Source: Bradyrhizobium sp. sGM-13 | GTDB taxonomy: Bacteria; Pseudomonadota; Alphaproteobacteria; Rhizobiales; Xanthobacteraceae | Assembly (NCBI RefSeq): GCF_018398875.1 | Contig: NZ_JAGWDK010000002.1 | Location: 62,001 to 126,000, forward strand | Length of the DNA stretch: 64,000 nucleotides | Reading direction: 5' to 3' | In this document: piece after piece, positions 8,468-17,390 of the stretch | How positions within the stretch are numbered: the first letter of the stretch is position 1 | Layout of the letters: each line of letters starts with the position of its first letter | The notes under the pieces: generated by a model | Databases searched by the model: none | The model's input: only the letters and a program-made list of their open reading frames with translations | What the model was told of the DNA's origin: nothing | Program-made: the position numbers and the translations under genes

Positions 8468-10117
8468 TCAGGGCGCCGGAATCGCCAACAGCGTCGAGAT
8501 GGCGCGACCGCGGATGTCGTAGACGCGCGCGAACACGACGTCGTCGCGCTTGATTTCCACCATGACCGGCGCGGTGAGGCCCTTGCAGTAGAACTCGCCC
8601 AGCGTCATCGCGAAGTCGGCCGACTGGCTGTCCCAGCCGATCGTGAAGTCCGGGCCGAGCGCCACTTGCGCCGGACGCTGCGGGCCGCACACCGCGACCT
8701 TCCACTTGCGTCCCAGTGGAGGAAATTCCTGCCGTTCGACCAACTCCTCGCGCAGACCGTCGGAAGCCTGCTTCAGCGCCAGCCCCCAGTAATCCAGCAT
8801 AAACATCTTGTCGGCGCCGCGAACCGTGCCGGCAATGTGATTGAAATGGGTGTATTCATAAGGATGCAGGCGGATCATCTCGCTGACTGGCAGCAGCAAA
8901 CCGAACGAGAACACCGCAAGCGCGGCGGGCTGCCAACTGCGGCGATTTTGCTTCAGCCATTTCATTCCCCAGGCGAACGCGACGCCCGCAAGCACCGTCA
9001 TCGGCGGGATCACGAAGATGAAATGCCGGATGCCGTTGTAGAGCGCCGGCCGCTTCACCATCGCGATCACCAGCGGCAGTGTCGCCGCCAGCATCAGCAT
9101 CAACAGGATGGTCTTGCGACGGGCGGCTACGTCAGCGCGCGACAGCGACGTGAAAGTGCCGACGACACCGCCAATCAGAAGCGCGAGCAATATCTCGGGA
9201 AGCTGCAGCGCGAACAGCGTCGGCAGATACGACCACGGCATGTCGGGCACCGAGACCAGCGCGCCATCGAACATTTCCTTCCAGGGCTTTTCGAAGAAAT
9301 GCGAGAAATAGGTCAGCGCCTGGAATGGATGGCCGGGCTCCATGATCGACCACGGCCACACCAGGCCCATGATCAGGTATCCGAACACGAGCCCCGGGAC
9401 CAGGACATACACGACATGGGCGAAGCGGCGGATCGCCTCGCGCGAGCCTTGCTTGCGGACGTCCTCGATCAACAGCGGGACGAAGCCCACCATTGCATAG
9501 ACCACCGCCAGCCCACCGAGAATCCGGCAGCCGATGGAGAGACCGGCGCCGAGGCCTATGATCAGAATGGTACGCGGCGAGGGCGCGGGATACTCCTCGG
9601 CGAGGCGCACCAGACCCAGGATCAGGATCACCATCGAGACGGCAAACGGCGCGTCCTTCGGGTTCATGAACATGTGCCCGTAGAAGGTCGGGCACAGCGC
9701 CAGCAGCAGCAGCGTCGCGAGCCCGGCAAGCGGGCCGCCGACGCGCCGCGCCAGCCGCCAGGTCACGGCAAGGCCGATCAGGCCGACGACGGCGCCGAGC
9801 AGGCGGCGCGTTTCGAACAATTCTAGCGGAATGACCTTGTGCAGCAGGGCCGCCGCCATGTCGAAGCCGCCGCCATACATGTAGAGATTGGCGAACGACA
9901 GCGCGCCGGTATCCTTGAAGCCGGAACCGTACATCCGCAGCAGCAGATCGGCATATTCGGCGTGCGTGTAGTCGTCCCAACCCAGCCCATAGTCGCGGAA
10001 GGTCAGGCCAGCAACGAGCGTGACAACGGCCAACGCGAAAATGGCGAGGTCGTCACAGGTCCGCTCCACCGAGCGCCGCGCAGGCGTATCGAGAGCAGAA
10101 GTCGTAATGGATGACAT
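8468..10117 (-). CDS. GT39-type (ArnT/PMT-like) membrane glycosyltransferase
   Basis: The protein of about 549 aa has a dozen or so predicted membrane helices. Its first periplasmic loop contains GLGWDDYTHAEY, resembling the acidic catalytic loop of GT-C fold enzymes such as ArnT, which use polyprenyl-phosphate sugars at the outer face of the inner membrane. The loop LCPTFYGHMFMNPKDAPFA also fits this superfamily. The ATG at 10117 is preferred because an upstream in-frame start (10252) adds 45 residues that cross the promoter region. About 105 bases separate it from the downstream epimerase, so the two may form an envelope-glycan pair. Confidence 0.75.
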   Translation of the reverse strand: MSSITTSALDTPARRSVERTCDDLAIFALAVVTLVAGLTFRDYGLGWDDYTHAEYADLLLRMYGSGFKDTGALSFANLYMYGGGFDMAAALLHKVIPLELFETRRLLGAVVGLIGLAVTWRLARRVGGPLAGLATLLLLALCPTFYGHMFMNPKDAPFAVSMVILILGLVRLAEEYPAPSPRTILIIGLGAGLSIGCRILGGLAVVYAMVGFVPLLIEDVRKQGSREAIRRFAHVVYVLVPGLVFGYLIMGLVWPWSIMEPGHPFQALTYFSHFFEKPWKEMFDGALVSVPDMPWSYLPTLFALQLPEILLALLIGGVVGTFTSLSRADVAARRKTILLMLMLAATLPLVIAMVKRPALYNGIRHFIFVIPPMTVLAGVAFAWGMKWLKQNRRSWQPAALAVFSFGLLLPVSEMIRLHPYEYTHFNHIAGTVRGADKMFMLDYWGLALKQASDGLREELVERQEFPPLGRKWKVAVCGPQRPAQVALGPDFTIGWDSQSADFAMTLGEFYCKGLTAPVMVEIKRDDVVFARVYDIRGRAISTLLAIPAP

Positions 10118-10458
10118 GGCGATTGGTAACCCAGCGTCCCCTATGGCCCAGCGCGGATATTCTTGAGCCTCATTCCCCGGGTACCCATATAGCGCAGTTC
10201 CATTACCAAGTAATTGGGAATTGTGGCGTAAATCCCTGACGCAATGCAACAAAAGGGAAGTAATTGGTAGACGGTAAAGTTACGGGTGCCGGAGTGAACG
10301 GCACCTGAATGGCACGAAACACCAGCGACCAGGATTACTGCAACCAAGCAACGCCATGCGGAACCCAGTGTGCAATTGGTGGCGATGCGCACAATATGAC
10401 GGTATCGTGGCTTTGGGCGGCTTGCGAGCGTTTCGGGCGCGGCTGAGGGGTTAGTTCA
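10118..10458. other. Divergent intergenic region with a short direct repeat
   Basis: This 341-base region lies between the minus-strand GT39-type gene and the plus-strand membrane protein. It contains AAGTAATTGG twice (near 10208 and 10259) with about 50 bases between. No clear promoter or hairpin was recognised. Confidence 0.35.
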
Positions 10459-11349
10459 ATGATGGTTGTTATGTTGGTCGCCGGGATCGCTCTCGTTTTG
10501 GCGGGGCTGCTGGCGATCGGCTTCGGAATCCCGATCAAGGAATTCAGCACCGGCAACACGCTGATCATCGCCGGCGTGATCGGCGTCTGCACCGGCGCGA
10601 TAATGCTCGCGCTCTGGATAGCGGTCCGGGAGCTGAAGAACGTTGCGCGGCGGCTCGGCGCCAGTATGCCTGAAGCGCGCGGCGAGGCCGCGGTGCGGCC
10701 GGTGCTTCCCGCTGCCGCGACGCGGGAATCTGGTCCCTTCGGCGGCGGTTTCCCGGCCGCCGAACAGCCCACTGGTCCAGGATCATTTTCCCCAACGGCA
10801 CCGCCGCCGTTCTCGCCAGCGGCGCCGCCGCCTTGGCAGAACGAGGCTGTCCTGCGGGATCACCCGATCCCGGAACCGACCCACCCCGAACCGCCGCCAT
10901 CGGCTCAGAAGCCGAAACGCAATTTGCTGTTTTCCTCGACGTCACGAAGAGAGCGCGAGCGCGCGCAGGGGCGCGCCGGTGAGCCGCTGCCGCCGGACCT
11001 TTTGTCATCGGACCTTCGTTCCAATCCACCCGCCGAGCCGCCGGTCGAGCCGGCCGAACCGCCGCGGGCGTCGTTCGAGAATGCCTGGCCGAAAGCGGAG
11101 CGCGCACAATCCGGCGAAACCCCGCCGCAGCGCCGCGGCGGCCGCACACCCCCGGCGCCGGCGGAAGCCAATGGTGGACCGCCGCGCACGGAGGATCAGC
11201 CGGCGGTGACAGTGCTGAAGTCCGGCGTCGTCGATGGCATGGCCTACTCCCTCTACTCCGACGGTTCGATCGAAGCCCAGATGCCGGAGGGGATGATGCG
11301 CTTCGCCTCGATCGACGAGCTGCGCGCGCATCTCGATCAGCGGTCCTGA
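10459..11349 (+). CDS. Hypothetical membrane-anchored proline-rich protein
   Basis: I do not recognise a named function. The 296-aa product has two hydrophobic helices within residues 1-55 (MVVMLVAGIALVLAGLLAIG and TLIIAGVIGVCTGAIMLALW). A long proline/alanine/arginine-rich disordered stretch follows (about residues 65-240). The C-terminal domain of about 45 residues contains VVDGMAYSLYSDGSIEAQMPEG and RFASIDELRAHLDQ. Such a C-terminal module looks like a small folded unit displayed in the cytoplasm by a linker. It lies 173 bases upstream of the MucR gene on the same strand. Confidence 0.7.
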   Translation: MMVVMLVAGIALVLAGLLAIGFGIPIKEFSTGNTLIIAGVIGVCTGAIMLALWIAVRELKNVARRLGASMPEARGEAAVRPVLPAAATRESGPFGGGFPAAEQPTGPGSFSPTAPPPFSPAAPPPWQNEAVLRDHPIPEPTHPEPPPSAQKPKRNLLFSSTSRRERERAQGRAGEPLPPDLLSSDLRSNPPAEPPVEPAEPPRASFENAWPKAERAQSGETPPQRRGGRTPPAPAEANGGPPRTEDQPAVTVLKSGVVDGMAYSLYSDGSIEAQMPEGMMRFASIDELRAHLDQRS

Positions 11350-11439
11350 CCCGGCAATACTTGTCGCGAGAGCGGTTGTTGAAAATAAAGCGCCGCTGTT
11401 CTTGTCAGTTTCCCGGCACTTCGTTCATATACGCCAAGT

Positions 11440-11465
11440 TGTATAGGATGCCGCCGATGTATAGG
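11440..11465. promoter_or_regulatory. Direct repeat TGTATAGG upstream of the MucR gene
   Basis: TGTATAGG occurs at 11440-11447 and 11458-11465, spaced 18 bases start to start, about 60-80 bases before the MucR start codon. MucR/Ros proteins autoregulate through AT-rich sites upstream of their own genes, so this could be such a site. The assignment is inference only. Confidence 0.3.
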
Positions 11466-11522
11466 CGCGGTTAGATACTGTCCGAACCGCACAGATGCAT
11501 CGTAATCCCAGAAGGTTGAGCC

Positions 11523-11936
11523 ATGACCGATCCCGCCGGCAAGACGCCCGTCGAACTGACCGCCAATATCGTATCGGCCTATCTCAGCAACAATCCGACC
11601 CAGGCCTCGGAAATCCCGAACCTGATCAGCCAGGTCCATGCCGCGCTGATGCGGGTCTCGAGCGGCCGGCCCGAAACGCCGCTCGAGCCAGCCAAGCCGG
11701 CCGTGTCGGTGAAGAAGTCGATGACGCCGGAATATCTGGTCTGTCTGGAGGACGGCAAGCGCTTCAAGTCGCTGAAGCGCCATCTGCGCACGCAGTACAA
11801 CATGACGCCGGAGCAATATCGCGACAAATGGGGGCTACCGCCGGATTATCCCATGGTGGCGCCGAACTACGCGGTGGCGCGCTCGCAACTGGCCAAGAAG
11901 ATGGGACTTGGCCAGCAGGCGCGGAAGCGGAAGTAA
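11523..11936 (+). CDS. Ros/MucR-family transcriptional regulator with altered zinc ligands
   Basis: The 137-aa protein carries the Ros/MucR DNA-binding domain at about residues 68-125 (YLVCLEDGKRFKSLKRHL, then KWGLPPDYPMVAPNYA). MucR proteins bind AT-rich targets and control exopolysaccharide, motility and cell-cycle genes in rhizobia. In Ros the zinc ligands follow C-x2-C-x9-H-x3-HH. Here the same positions are C74, D77, H87 and Q91-Y92, so the second cysteine and the last histidine are absent. Some Mesorhizobium homologues are known to fold without zinc, so this need not abolish function. ATG 11523 is a good start. Confidence 0.9.
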   Translation: MTDPAGKTPVELTANIVSAYLSNNPTQASEIPNLISQVHAALMRVSSGRPETPLEPAKPAVSVKKSMTPEYLVCLEDGKRFKSLKRHLRTQYNMTPEQYRDKWGLPPDYPMVAPNYAVARSQLAKKMGLGQQARKRK

Positions 11937-11957
11937 GCCCGATCAATGCAACGGTGT

Positions 11958-12386
11958 CTACGAGGCCGCGGCAAGCGCCTCGCGCGCGTCGGAGCGGATG
12001 CGCTCGACCATGGAGCGTAGGCCGTTGGAACGCTGCGGCGTCAGGTGCTCGCGAAATCCGAATTCGTCGAATACCGCGAGCGCATCGGTTGAAAGGATGT
12101 GCTGCGGCGTGCGGCCGGAATAGAGCGTGAGGAGAATTGCGATCAGGCCGCGCACGATGTGAGCGTCGCTGTCGCCCAGATATTTCAGCTTCGGTTCGCC
12201 GTTGCCGCTGCGGTCGATCTGCCGGGAAAGCCAGACCTGGCTGACGCAGCCATTGACCTTGTTCTCGGCGGAATGCTCGGCCTCCGGCATCGGGTCGAGG
12301 GTGCGGCCGAGTTCGATGACGTACCGGTAGCGGTCGTCCCACTCGTCAAGCAGTTCGAAATTGTCCCTGATTTCGTCGATCGTCAT
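11958..12386 (-). CDS. SufE-family sulfur acceptor protein
   Basis: The 142-aa protein matches SufE, which accepts persulfide sulfur from a SufS-type cysteine desulfurase for Fe-S cluster assembly. The active-site cysteine is C47 in the signature NGCVSQVW, and the N-terminal helix (DEIRDNFELLDEWDDRYRYV) is typical. It ends 22 bases from the convergent MucR gene. No other suf genes are nearby, so this is a detached copy. Confidence 0.92.
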   Translation of the reverse strand: MTIDEIRDNFELLDEWDDRYRYVIELGRTLDPMPEAEHSAENKVNGCVSQVWLSRQIDRSGNGEPKLKYLGDSDAHIVRGLIAILLTLYSGRTPQHILSTDALAVFDEFGFREHLTPQRSNGLRSMVERIRSDAREALAAAS

Positions 12387-12468
12387 CTTGGCCCGCGTCC
12401 GTTTTCGTAAGTCTTATATAGGATGCGGATTGAACGAAAGCGACGGAAACGGAACCGGTTCCGCGGCC

Positions 12469-12900
12469 TTATTTTGAAGCCAACGGCGTCCGCGGCAGCC
12501 GCCATTCGATCGCCGTATCGTCCTCCGTCAGCGCATCAGTGGGCGAAGCGGCCGCGGTCACGGCCTCGGCGTCGCCGGCGGTGCCGATCGAGCTGGTATG
12601 GTCGGGCTTCTTGTCGGGCACGGCGGGCGGCTCGGGCTTCTTGTCGGTGATGATCTTGTACAATTGGCGGGCGCCGTCCTGGGCGCGCTGGCCGATCGCG
12701 GTGGCGGCCTGGCCACCGACCTCGCAGGCCGCCGGCTGGCGCTTGCAGAACTGGCCCATGTCGGAGACGGCGGCGGTCGCAGCCGATACGGCTTCGGACG
12801 CGCCGATCTGCGGCACCTTGTCCGATTCAGGTGTCCTTTCTCTGGGCAACAGCACGAGCACGAGCCCGAGCCAGAATGCCATGCGAAGCAGAAAAAACAT
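12469..12900 (-). CDS. DUF5330 domain protein, membrane-anchored
   Basis: The product from ATG 12900 is 143 aa. It begins with one hydrophobic helix (FFLLRMAFWLGLVLVLLP), followed by a region with two cysteines (GQFCKRQPAACEVGG) and a helical stretch (AATAIGQRAQDGARQLYKIITD) characteristic of DUF5330. The C-terminus is a Lys/Pro-rich then acidic tail. An upstream in-frame start at 13119 would add 73 residues of no family resemblance. The protein probably sits in the inner membrane with the cysteine pair in the periplasm; its function is unknown. Confidence 0.75.
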   Translation of the reverse strand: MFFLLRMAFWLGLVLVLLPRERTPESDKVPQIGASEAVSAATAAVSDMGQFCKRQPAACEVGGQAATAIGQRAQDGARQLYKIITDKKPEPPAVPDKKPDHTSSIGTAGDAEAVTAAASPTDALTEDDTAIEWRLPRTPLASK

Positions 12901-13322
12901 CTCGCGACCCCGGTCGTCTCTTATGGTTGTGTTGCGGTTAAGTCCGCTAGCTTTGTTTCTGACTAACAGCCTCCGATAAATCGCAAGTGTTTGCATTGAG
13001 GTAAAATCGCCGAAAATTTTCCGAAAACTGCAACGATTGGATTCGGCGTAAATTTTCGATTGACGACCATCGCCGCGCGAAAATTCGCGCCGCTCGCGCA
13101 TCCACCATTTCGAAACCATAGATCGATCGCGCTGGAAACCTATCGTTCACCATCCGGGTCGAATGACCGTCGCGCGAGACGTCAAAACTCCGCGGATGCG
13201 CGTTGTTGGTCGGCCATGCGCCGGGCCTTAGCGTTCGCTTAAGCTCACTCTGACACGGTGACGCAAAGATAAGGGGGCGTTCCGGCGCGTCTGTCTGACG
13301 AACAAGCCGAAGCGCGGGAGCC
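12901..13322. other. Divergent intergenic region, no recognised feature
   Basis: The 422 bases between the DUF5330 gene and the histidine kinase are locally AT-rich (for example GAAAATTTTC near 13011-13020). No repeat, terminator or recognisable operator was found. They must include the promoters of both divergent genes. Confidence 0.4.
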
Positions 13323-15149
13323 GTGATTGTTTTGAGTATCATCCGCGATTGTCTCGATGCGCTGCTGCATCCCTCCGCACGATATGATGCGCTGACGAGT
13401 GCGCGTCATCGCGCTTTCATGGCGCCGCGGCTGCTCGGCAGCCTGGTGGCGCTTGCGGCCTTTCCGGTCTATCTGGCGATGCGCGGGGCGCCCACGGCGC
13501 TCGAAGTCGCGGCCTTCGCCTGGCTGATCGCGCCCATCCTGTTGTCCTGGTTCCTGTCGCGCACCGGCCGCTACGAGGGCGCGCATATCCTGTCCGCGCT
13601 GGCACTGGCGGGCCTTGTCATGATGGTCGCCGTGACCACCGGCGGTATCGAATCGTTCGCCGCGGTCTGGCTCATCGTCGTTCCCCTGGAAGCGGCGCTG
13701 TCGGCCTCGCGCCGCGTGGTCGTGTTTGCCTCTGCGCTTGCGCTGTCATGCGCCGCCTCGTTGATCGCGCTCGGGCATTTTCACCTGCTGCCAATGGCAG
13801 AGCCGAACGCGGCGCTGCGCGGCATCCTGATGGGTGCCGGCGTTGCTTCGGCAACGCTCTATGCGGCGGGACTGGCCGTTAGCGCGGAATCGCTGGCGCG
13901 CACTTCCGTATCGCTGCTCTATCTCGAGGAAGACCGCTATCGTCTGCTTGCGCGAAACATGAGCGACGTGATTTCGCGTCACAACCGCAGCGGCGCCGTG
14001 GAGTTCATTTCGCCGGCGGCGGAAGCCATGCTCGGCACGCCCGGCGCCCGGCTCACCGGCCATGGACTGTTCGACCGTGTCCATGTCGCCGATCGTCCGG
14101 CCTATCTCACGGCCTTGTCGGATGCCGCGCGCGGGAGCGAGCAGCGCAGCGTGGAATTCCGCCTGCGCCGCGACGCGATCCGCGGCCAGAACGCTGCCGC
14201 CGATTTCATCTGGGTCGAGATGCGTTGCCGGCCGCTCGAGCAGGTTTCGCCCGAGGCCGATGTCGTCGCCGTGATGCGCGACGTCACCGACCGCAAGATC
14301 CAGGAGCAGGCTCTTGAAATGGCGCGCACCGCCGCCGAGCAGGCGGATGCCTCCAAGACGCGGTTCCTGGCTACCATGAGCCACGAACTGCGCACGCCGC
14401 TGAACGCCATCATCGGCTTTTCCGAGATGATCGTGCACGAAGAGGCGATGATGCTCGACGCCGCGCGCCGCAGGGAATATGCGCAGTTGATCAACGATTC
14501 CGGCCAGCATCTGTTGTCGGTCGTCAACGGCATCCTCGACATGTCCAAGATGGAAACCGGCAATTTCGAAATTTCGCCGGAGCCGTTCGCGCCGCGCACC
14601 GCACTGTTGCACTGCTGCAATTTGCTGGCGCTGAAGGCGCGCGACAACGGCGTCGACCTGATCACCCGCGCTGCGGAGGACTTGCCCGTGATGAACGGCG
14701 ATCCCCGCGCGTTCAAGCAGATCGCGCTGAACCTCATCACCAACGCCATCAAGTTCACCGAGCGGGGCGGCAGCGTGACGGTTTCCGCCGCGGTCGAGGG
14801 ATCGCGGCTGATGCTGAGTGTCACCGATACCGGGGTCGGTATCTCGGCCGAGGATCTCGCGCGGATCGGCGATCCGTTCTTCCAGGCCGGCAAGACCTAT
14901 CAGCGCAAGCACGAAGGCACCGGCCTCGGCCTGTCGATCGTCAAGGGGCTGGTCGGATTGCACAACGGCGAGATGAACGTGCAGAGCAGGGTCGGCGAGG
15001 GTACCACGGTGGCTGTTACCCTGCCGCTTGACTTTGCGCTTTCGCTGACCACTTCGAACAACGTCGCGACGCTGAAACCGGCGGAGCGACCCGAATCTCA
15101 GGATCCCGAATCTCAGGATGAAGTCCATCAGGTGAAGAAACGTGCCTAG
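13323..15149 (+). CDS. Membrane PAS sensor histidine kinase, DivJ/PleC-like
   Basis: The 608-aa protein has about six N-terminal membrane helices (residues 35-190), a PAS domain (about 200-325, RLLARNMSDVISRHNRSG), and a HisKA domain with phosphoacceptor H near 353 in SHELRTPLNAIIGFSEMI. A HATPase domain follows (NLITNAIKFT near 471, then DTGVGIS and GTGLGLSIVKGL). The long form of the HisKA signature and the membrane N-terminus match the alphaproteobacterial cell-cycle kinases DivJ/PleC that act on DivK, and the length is close to Caulobacter DivJ. The start is GTG 13323. Its stop overlaps the next gene by 8 bases. The specific DivJ role is inference. Confidence 0.85.
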   Translation: MIVLSIIRDCLDALLHPSARYDALTSARHRAFMAPRLLGSLVALAAFPVYLAMRGAPTALEVAAFAWLIAPILLSWFLSRTGRYEGAHILSALALAGLVMMVAVTTGGIESFAAVWLIVVPLEAALSASRRVVVFASALALSCAASLIALGHFHLLPMAEPNAALRGILMGAGVASATLYAAGLAVSAESLARTSVSLLYLEEDRYRLLARNMSDVISRHNRSGAVEFISPAAEAMLGTPGARLTGHGLFDRVHVADRPAYLTALSDAARGSEQRSVEFRLRRDAIRGQNAAADFIWVEMRCRPLEQVSPEADVVAVMRDVTDRKIQEQALEMARTAAEQADASKTRFLATMSHELRTPLNAIIGFSEMIVHEEAMMLDAARRREYAQLINDSGQHLLSVVNGILDMSKMETGNFEISPEPFAPRTALLHCCNLLALKARDNGVDLITRAAEDLPVMNGDPRAFKQIALNLITNAIKFTERGGSVTVSAAVEGSRLMLSVTDTGVGISAEDLARIGDPFFQAGKTYQRKHEGTGLGLSIVKGLVGLHNGEMNVQSRVGEGTTVAVTLPLDFALSLTTSNNVATLKPAERPESQDPESQDEVHQVKKRA

Positions 15150-15864
15150 GCGTATTGACGACGATGACGAGATGCCGCGCCGCCGCCGTCGCGGCGCGAA
15201 AGCGGTTGCGATCGAAGCGAAGCAAGAGCGCGGCCTCATGATGCGCATTCTCCTGCACAGTCCGAAAGACATGATCGCGGGCCTGCTTGCGGCCGCCGCA
15301 ATCTGCGCCATTGTCGCCAATGCGCTATTCCTGCAGGCCGGCCGCCATCCTTCGCCGATGTTCGGCTCGGTCGTGACGCTGCCGGCGCCGCAAGCTGCCG
15401 TCGCGAGTCCGCTGCCGCGCCCGCGCCCGGTCGAAATAACCGCAAGGCCGGTCGATTCTGATCCGCCGGAAATCAGGCCGGTCGAGGTGAGGGGCGCCGA
15501 TCCCAAACACGTCGAGACCAAGAGCGCCGATTCCAGGAATAACGATTCCAAGAACGCCGATCCGATGACCAATCTGGTGGTCAAGTCGACCGGCGCGCCC
15601 GCCGCGGCCCCTTCCAATGTGGTGCGACCGCCGGCGCCGATTCCGGCGAATGGGCAAAGCGCCGGCGCACGCCGCGTGGCGGCGGTGCAGCGCGCACTGA
15701 CGCAATATGGCTACGGCCAGTTGAAGCCGACCGGCGCGGTCGGTGCGGACACCCAGGCCGCGATCTCGAAATTCGAGCGCGACCGCAAGCTGCCGGTGAC
15801 CGGCCAGATGTCCGATCGGCTGGTGAAGGAGCTCACGGCGATGATCGGCCACCCGATCGACTAG
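15142..15864 (+). CDS. Single-pass membrane protein with C-terminal peptidoglycan-binding domain
   Basis: The 240-aa product begins at GTG 15142 inside the end of the kinase gene, so translation is probably coupled. It has a basic cytoplasmic N-terminus (PRRRRRGAKA), one hydrophobic helix (about residues 45-65) and a Pro/Ala-rich periplasmic linker with a degenerate (A)D(S/P)K-type repeat around 112-135. A PG_binding_1 domain forms the C-terminus (RRVAAVQRALTQYGYGQLKP...IAKFERDRKLPVTG type, residues 172-235). It presumably tethers to the cell wall from the inner membrane. The coupling to a DivJ-like kinase suggests an envelope or division role, but this is inference. Confidence 0.8.
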   Translation: MPRRIDDDDEMPRRRRRGAKAVAIEAKQERGLMMRILLHSPKDMIAGLLAAAAICAIVANALFLQAGRHPSPMFGSVVTLPAPQAAVASPLPRPRPVEITARPVDSDPPEIRPVEVRGADPKHVETKSADSRNNDSKNADPMTNLVVKSTGAPAAAPSNVVRPPAPIPANGQSAGARRVAAVQRALTQYGYGQLKPTGAVGADTQAAISKFERDRKLPVTGQMSDRLVKELTAMIGHPID

Positions 15865-15897
15865 CATCCGCCCGCTCGCTGGCCTATCGTCGTTTCC

Positions 15898-16242
15898 ATG
15901 CGATTAAAATCAAGCATCTGGGTGGCCGCTTATCTGCGCCGCTGCCAGACCGAGGGAATTTTTGGCGCCGTGCGCAAGCGCGGGGCGGAGGAGGCGGGGG
16001 CGGTGTTCGTCAAGGTGGCGTTGCTCGACGGCAGCGCCATGCTGTACGCGCCCGCGCCGCAGACCGTCTATGACGAGAGCCGCCCGGCCGAGCGGCTGTT
16101 TGCGCCGGCCTCGCCGCAGCCGGTGCCCGAGCAATCGGTGGAGGAGCGTCTCGCCAAGGAACTCCGTTTCGATCCCGACGCCTGGATCGTCGAGACCGAA
16201 GACCGCGCAGGGCGGCACTTCCTCGATCTGGCCAAAGCCTAG
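15898..16242 (+). CDS. DUF1491 family protein
   Basis: The 114-aa protein matches DUF1491, a small alphaproteobacterial family of unknown function. Family features are the N-terminal IWVAAYLRRCQTEGIFGAV, then AVFVKVALLDGSAMLYAPAP, and the C-terminal FDPDAWIVETEDRAGRHF. It is soluble and close to the usual length. It follows the peptidoglycan-binding gene by 33 bases and may share its transcript. Confidence 0.85.
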   Translation: MRLKSSIWVAAYLRRCQTEGIFGAVRKRGAEEAGAVFVKVALLDGSAMLYAPAPQTVYDESRPAERLFAPASPQPVPEQSVEERLAKELRFDPDAWIVETEDRAGRHFLDLAKA

Positions 16243-16255
16243 AAGCGCCGGACGC

Positions 16256-17233
16256 CTAGCGCTTCGAGCCGTCAGTGCCGGTGCGTGTGGCCGGCGCGGT
16301 TCCAGGCTGCACCGCGGGACGTGCTTGCGAACCCGCCGCACGCGCGCGGTGCCGTTCTTCGTCGTAAAGCGCGGCGCGATATTTGGCGCGGCTGACTGCC
16401 ATGGTCGAGCCGCGCCATGCAGCCAGCATGACGAGCGCGGATCGTTCGCTCAAACGGTCGTAGAGTCGCGACAAGCGATAGACGTTGTGCACGGATGAGC
16501 CGAATTCCGGATTGAGGAACAGCAGCACGCGCTGGAAGACCGCGCTCGGCATGTCGAGCGCCTTCGCTGCGCATGCCAGCGGCTCGCAGCCGGGATCATT
16601 GACAACCTGCGTTGCGATCCGCGATGGCAGGATCAGGGCGTCGCCGAGTTCGAGCGCGAAGTTTTCGGCGTCCTCGGCGAACGCGGCCATTTCCAGGATA
16701 TGAAGCGCGCGGGCGGCGCGGGCCGCGGGAATTCGCGCCGAGGCCTTCAGCGGCGTATCGGCGAGATTGTGCAGGATCAGCGCGCGCTCGCTGGGACCGG
16801 CCGCGAAGAACATGTCGCTGATTTCGGCAGCATCGTTGGGCCGCATTGCCAGGTTGGACGCCATCCGCAACTGCGCCTCGGTCGGCGCCTTCACCGTCGG
16901 CGCGTCGGTCGGGGGAGCGGTGATTGCAGCCGCGAGCGGCAGGGGCTGGTCGGGGTGCGCACGGCGCAGGCCGAGCCTGTCCATGATCTCGGCCGGTGTC
17001 GCCGGATAGATCGCGAGCCGCGCCCGCACCGCCGCGCGGGTGGCGTCGTCGACCTGGTCGATCAGGCGGGACGTCAGTTCGACGAACTGCCGCTCCTCGT
17101 CGGCCGAATGGGCGCTGGTCTGGACATAAAGGTCGGTCAGCACGCGCAGCAAGGTCGGGCGGATATCGACGCCCTCGCGGCGCGAGAGCGTCATCAGCCC
17201 GTCGAATCCCGGAAACAATGGAGCTGCAGTCAT
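16256..17233 (-). CDS. DUF2336 domain protein
   Basis: The 325-aa protein matches DUF2336, an alpha-helical-repeat family widespread in Alphaproteobacteria. The N-terminus shows RREGVDIRPTLLRVLTDLY, followed by helical-repeat segments such as RQFVELTSRLIDQVDDATRAAVRARLA and SDMFFAAGPSERALILHNLAD. The C-terminus is an Arg/Ala-rich tail. Function is unknown. It is convergent with DUF1491 (13 bases apart). Its upstream region carries a CtrA-type site about 55-70 bases from the start codon. Confidence 0.85.
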   Translation of the reverse strand: MTAAPLFPGFDGLMTLSRREGVDIRPTLLRVLTDLYVQTSAHSADEERQFVELTSRLIDQVDDATRAAVRARLAIYPATPAEIMDRLGLRRAHPDQPLPLAAAITAPPTDAPTVKAPTEAQLRMASNLAMRPNDAAEISDMFFAAGPSERALILHNLADTPLKASARIPAARAARALHILEMAAFAEDAENFALELGDALILPSRIATQVVNDPGCEPLACAAKALDMPSAVFQRVLLFLNPEFGSSVHNVYRLSRLYDRLSERSALVMLAAWRGSTMAVSRAKYRAALYDEERHRARAAGSQARPAVQPGTAPATRTGTDGSKR

Positions 17234-17285
17234 GTCAGGTGTACGCGACTTCGATAATCCTTCGCGTCAGCCTACGCAGGGCGTT

Positions 17286-17300
17286 TTAAGAGTTGGTTAA
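17286..17300. promoter_or_regulatory. CtrA-type binding site (TTAA-N7-TTAA), DUF2336 side
   Basis: TTAA at 17286-17289 and TTAA at 17297-17300 are separated by exactly seven bases, matching the CtrA full-site spacing (TTAA-N7-TTAA). It lies 53 bases upstream of the DUF2336 start codon on the minus strand. Confidence 0.5.
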
Positions 17301-17390
17301 GGAAAACAGCCCCTGAAGAAATCCGATAAAATGCGAGCTTTCGGCAGGTGGCATGAGCCGCGGAACCCGTAACTGTACCGCCTGCACAAA

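Noticed and set aside
8243..9826. A 527-codon plus-strand open frame
   Set aside because: It is antisense to the GT39-type gene. Its composition (His/Arg/Gln-rich, no fold) is that of a GC-rich shadow frame, and the minus-strand protein has a clear family.
13746..15617. A 623-codon minus-strand open frame
   Set aside because: It lies opposite the histidine kinase and PG-binding genes, whose domains are unambiguous; the frame is a codon-bias shadow.
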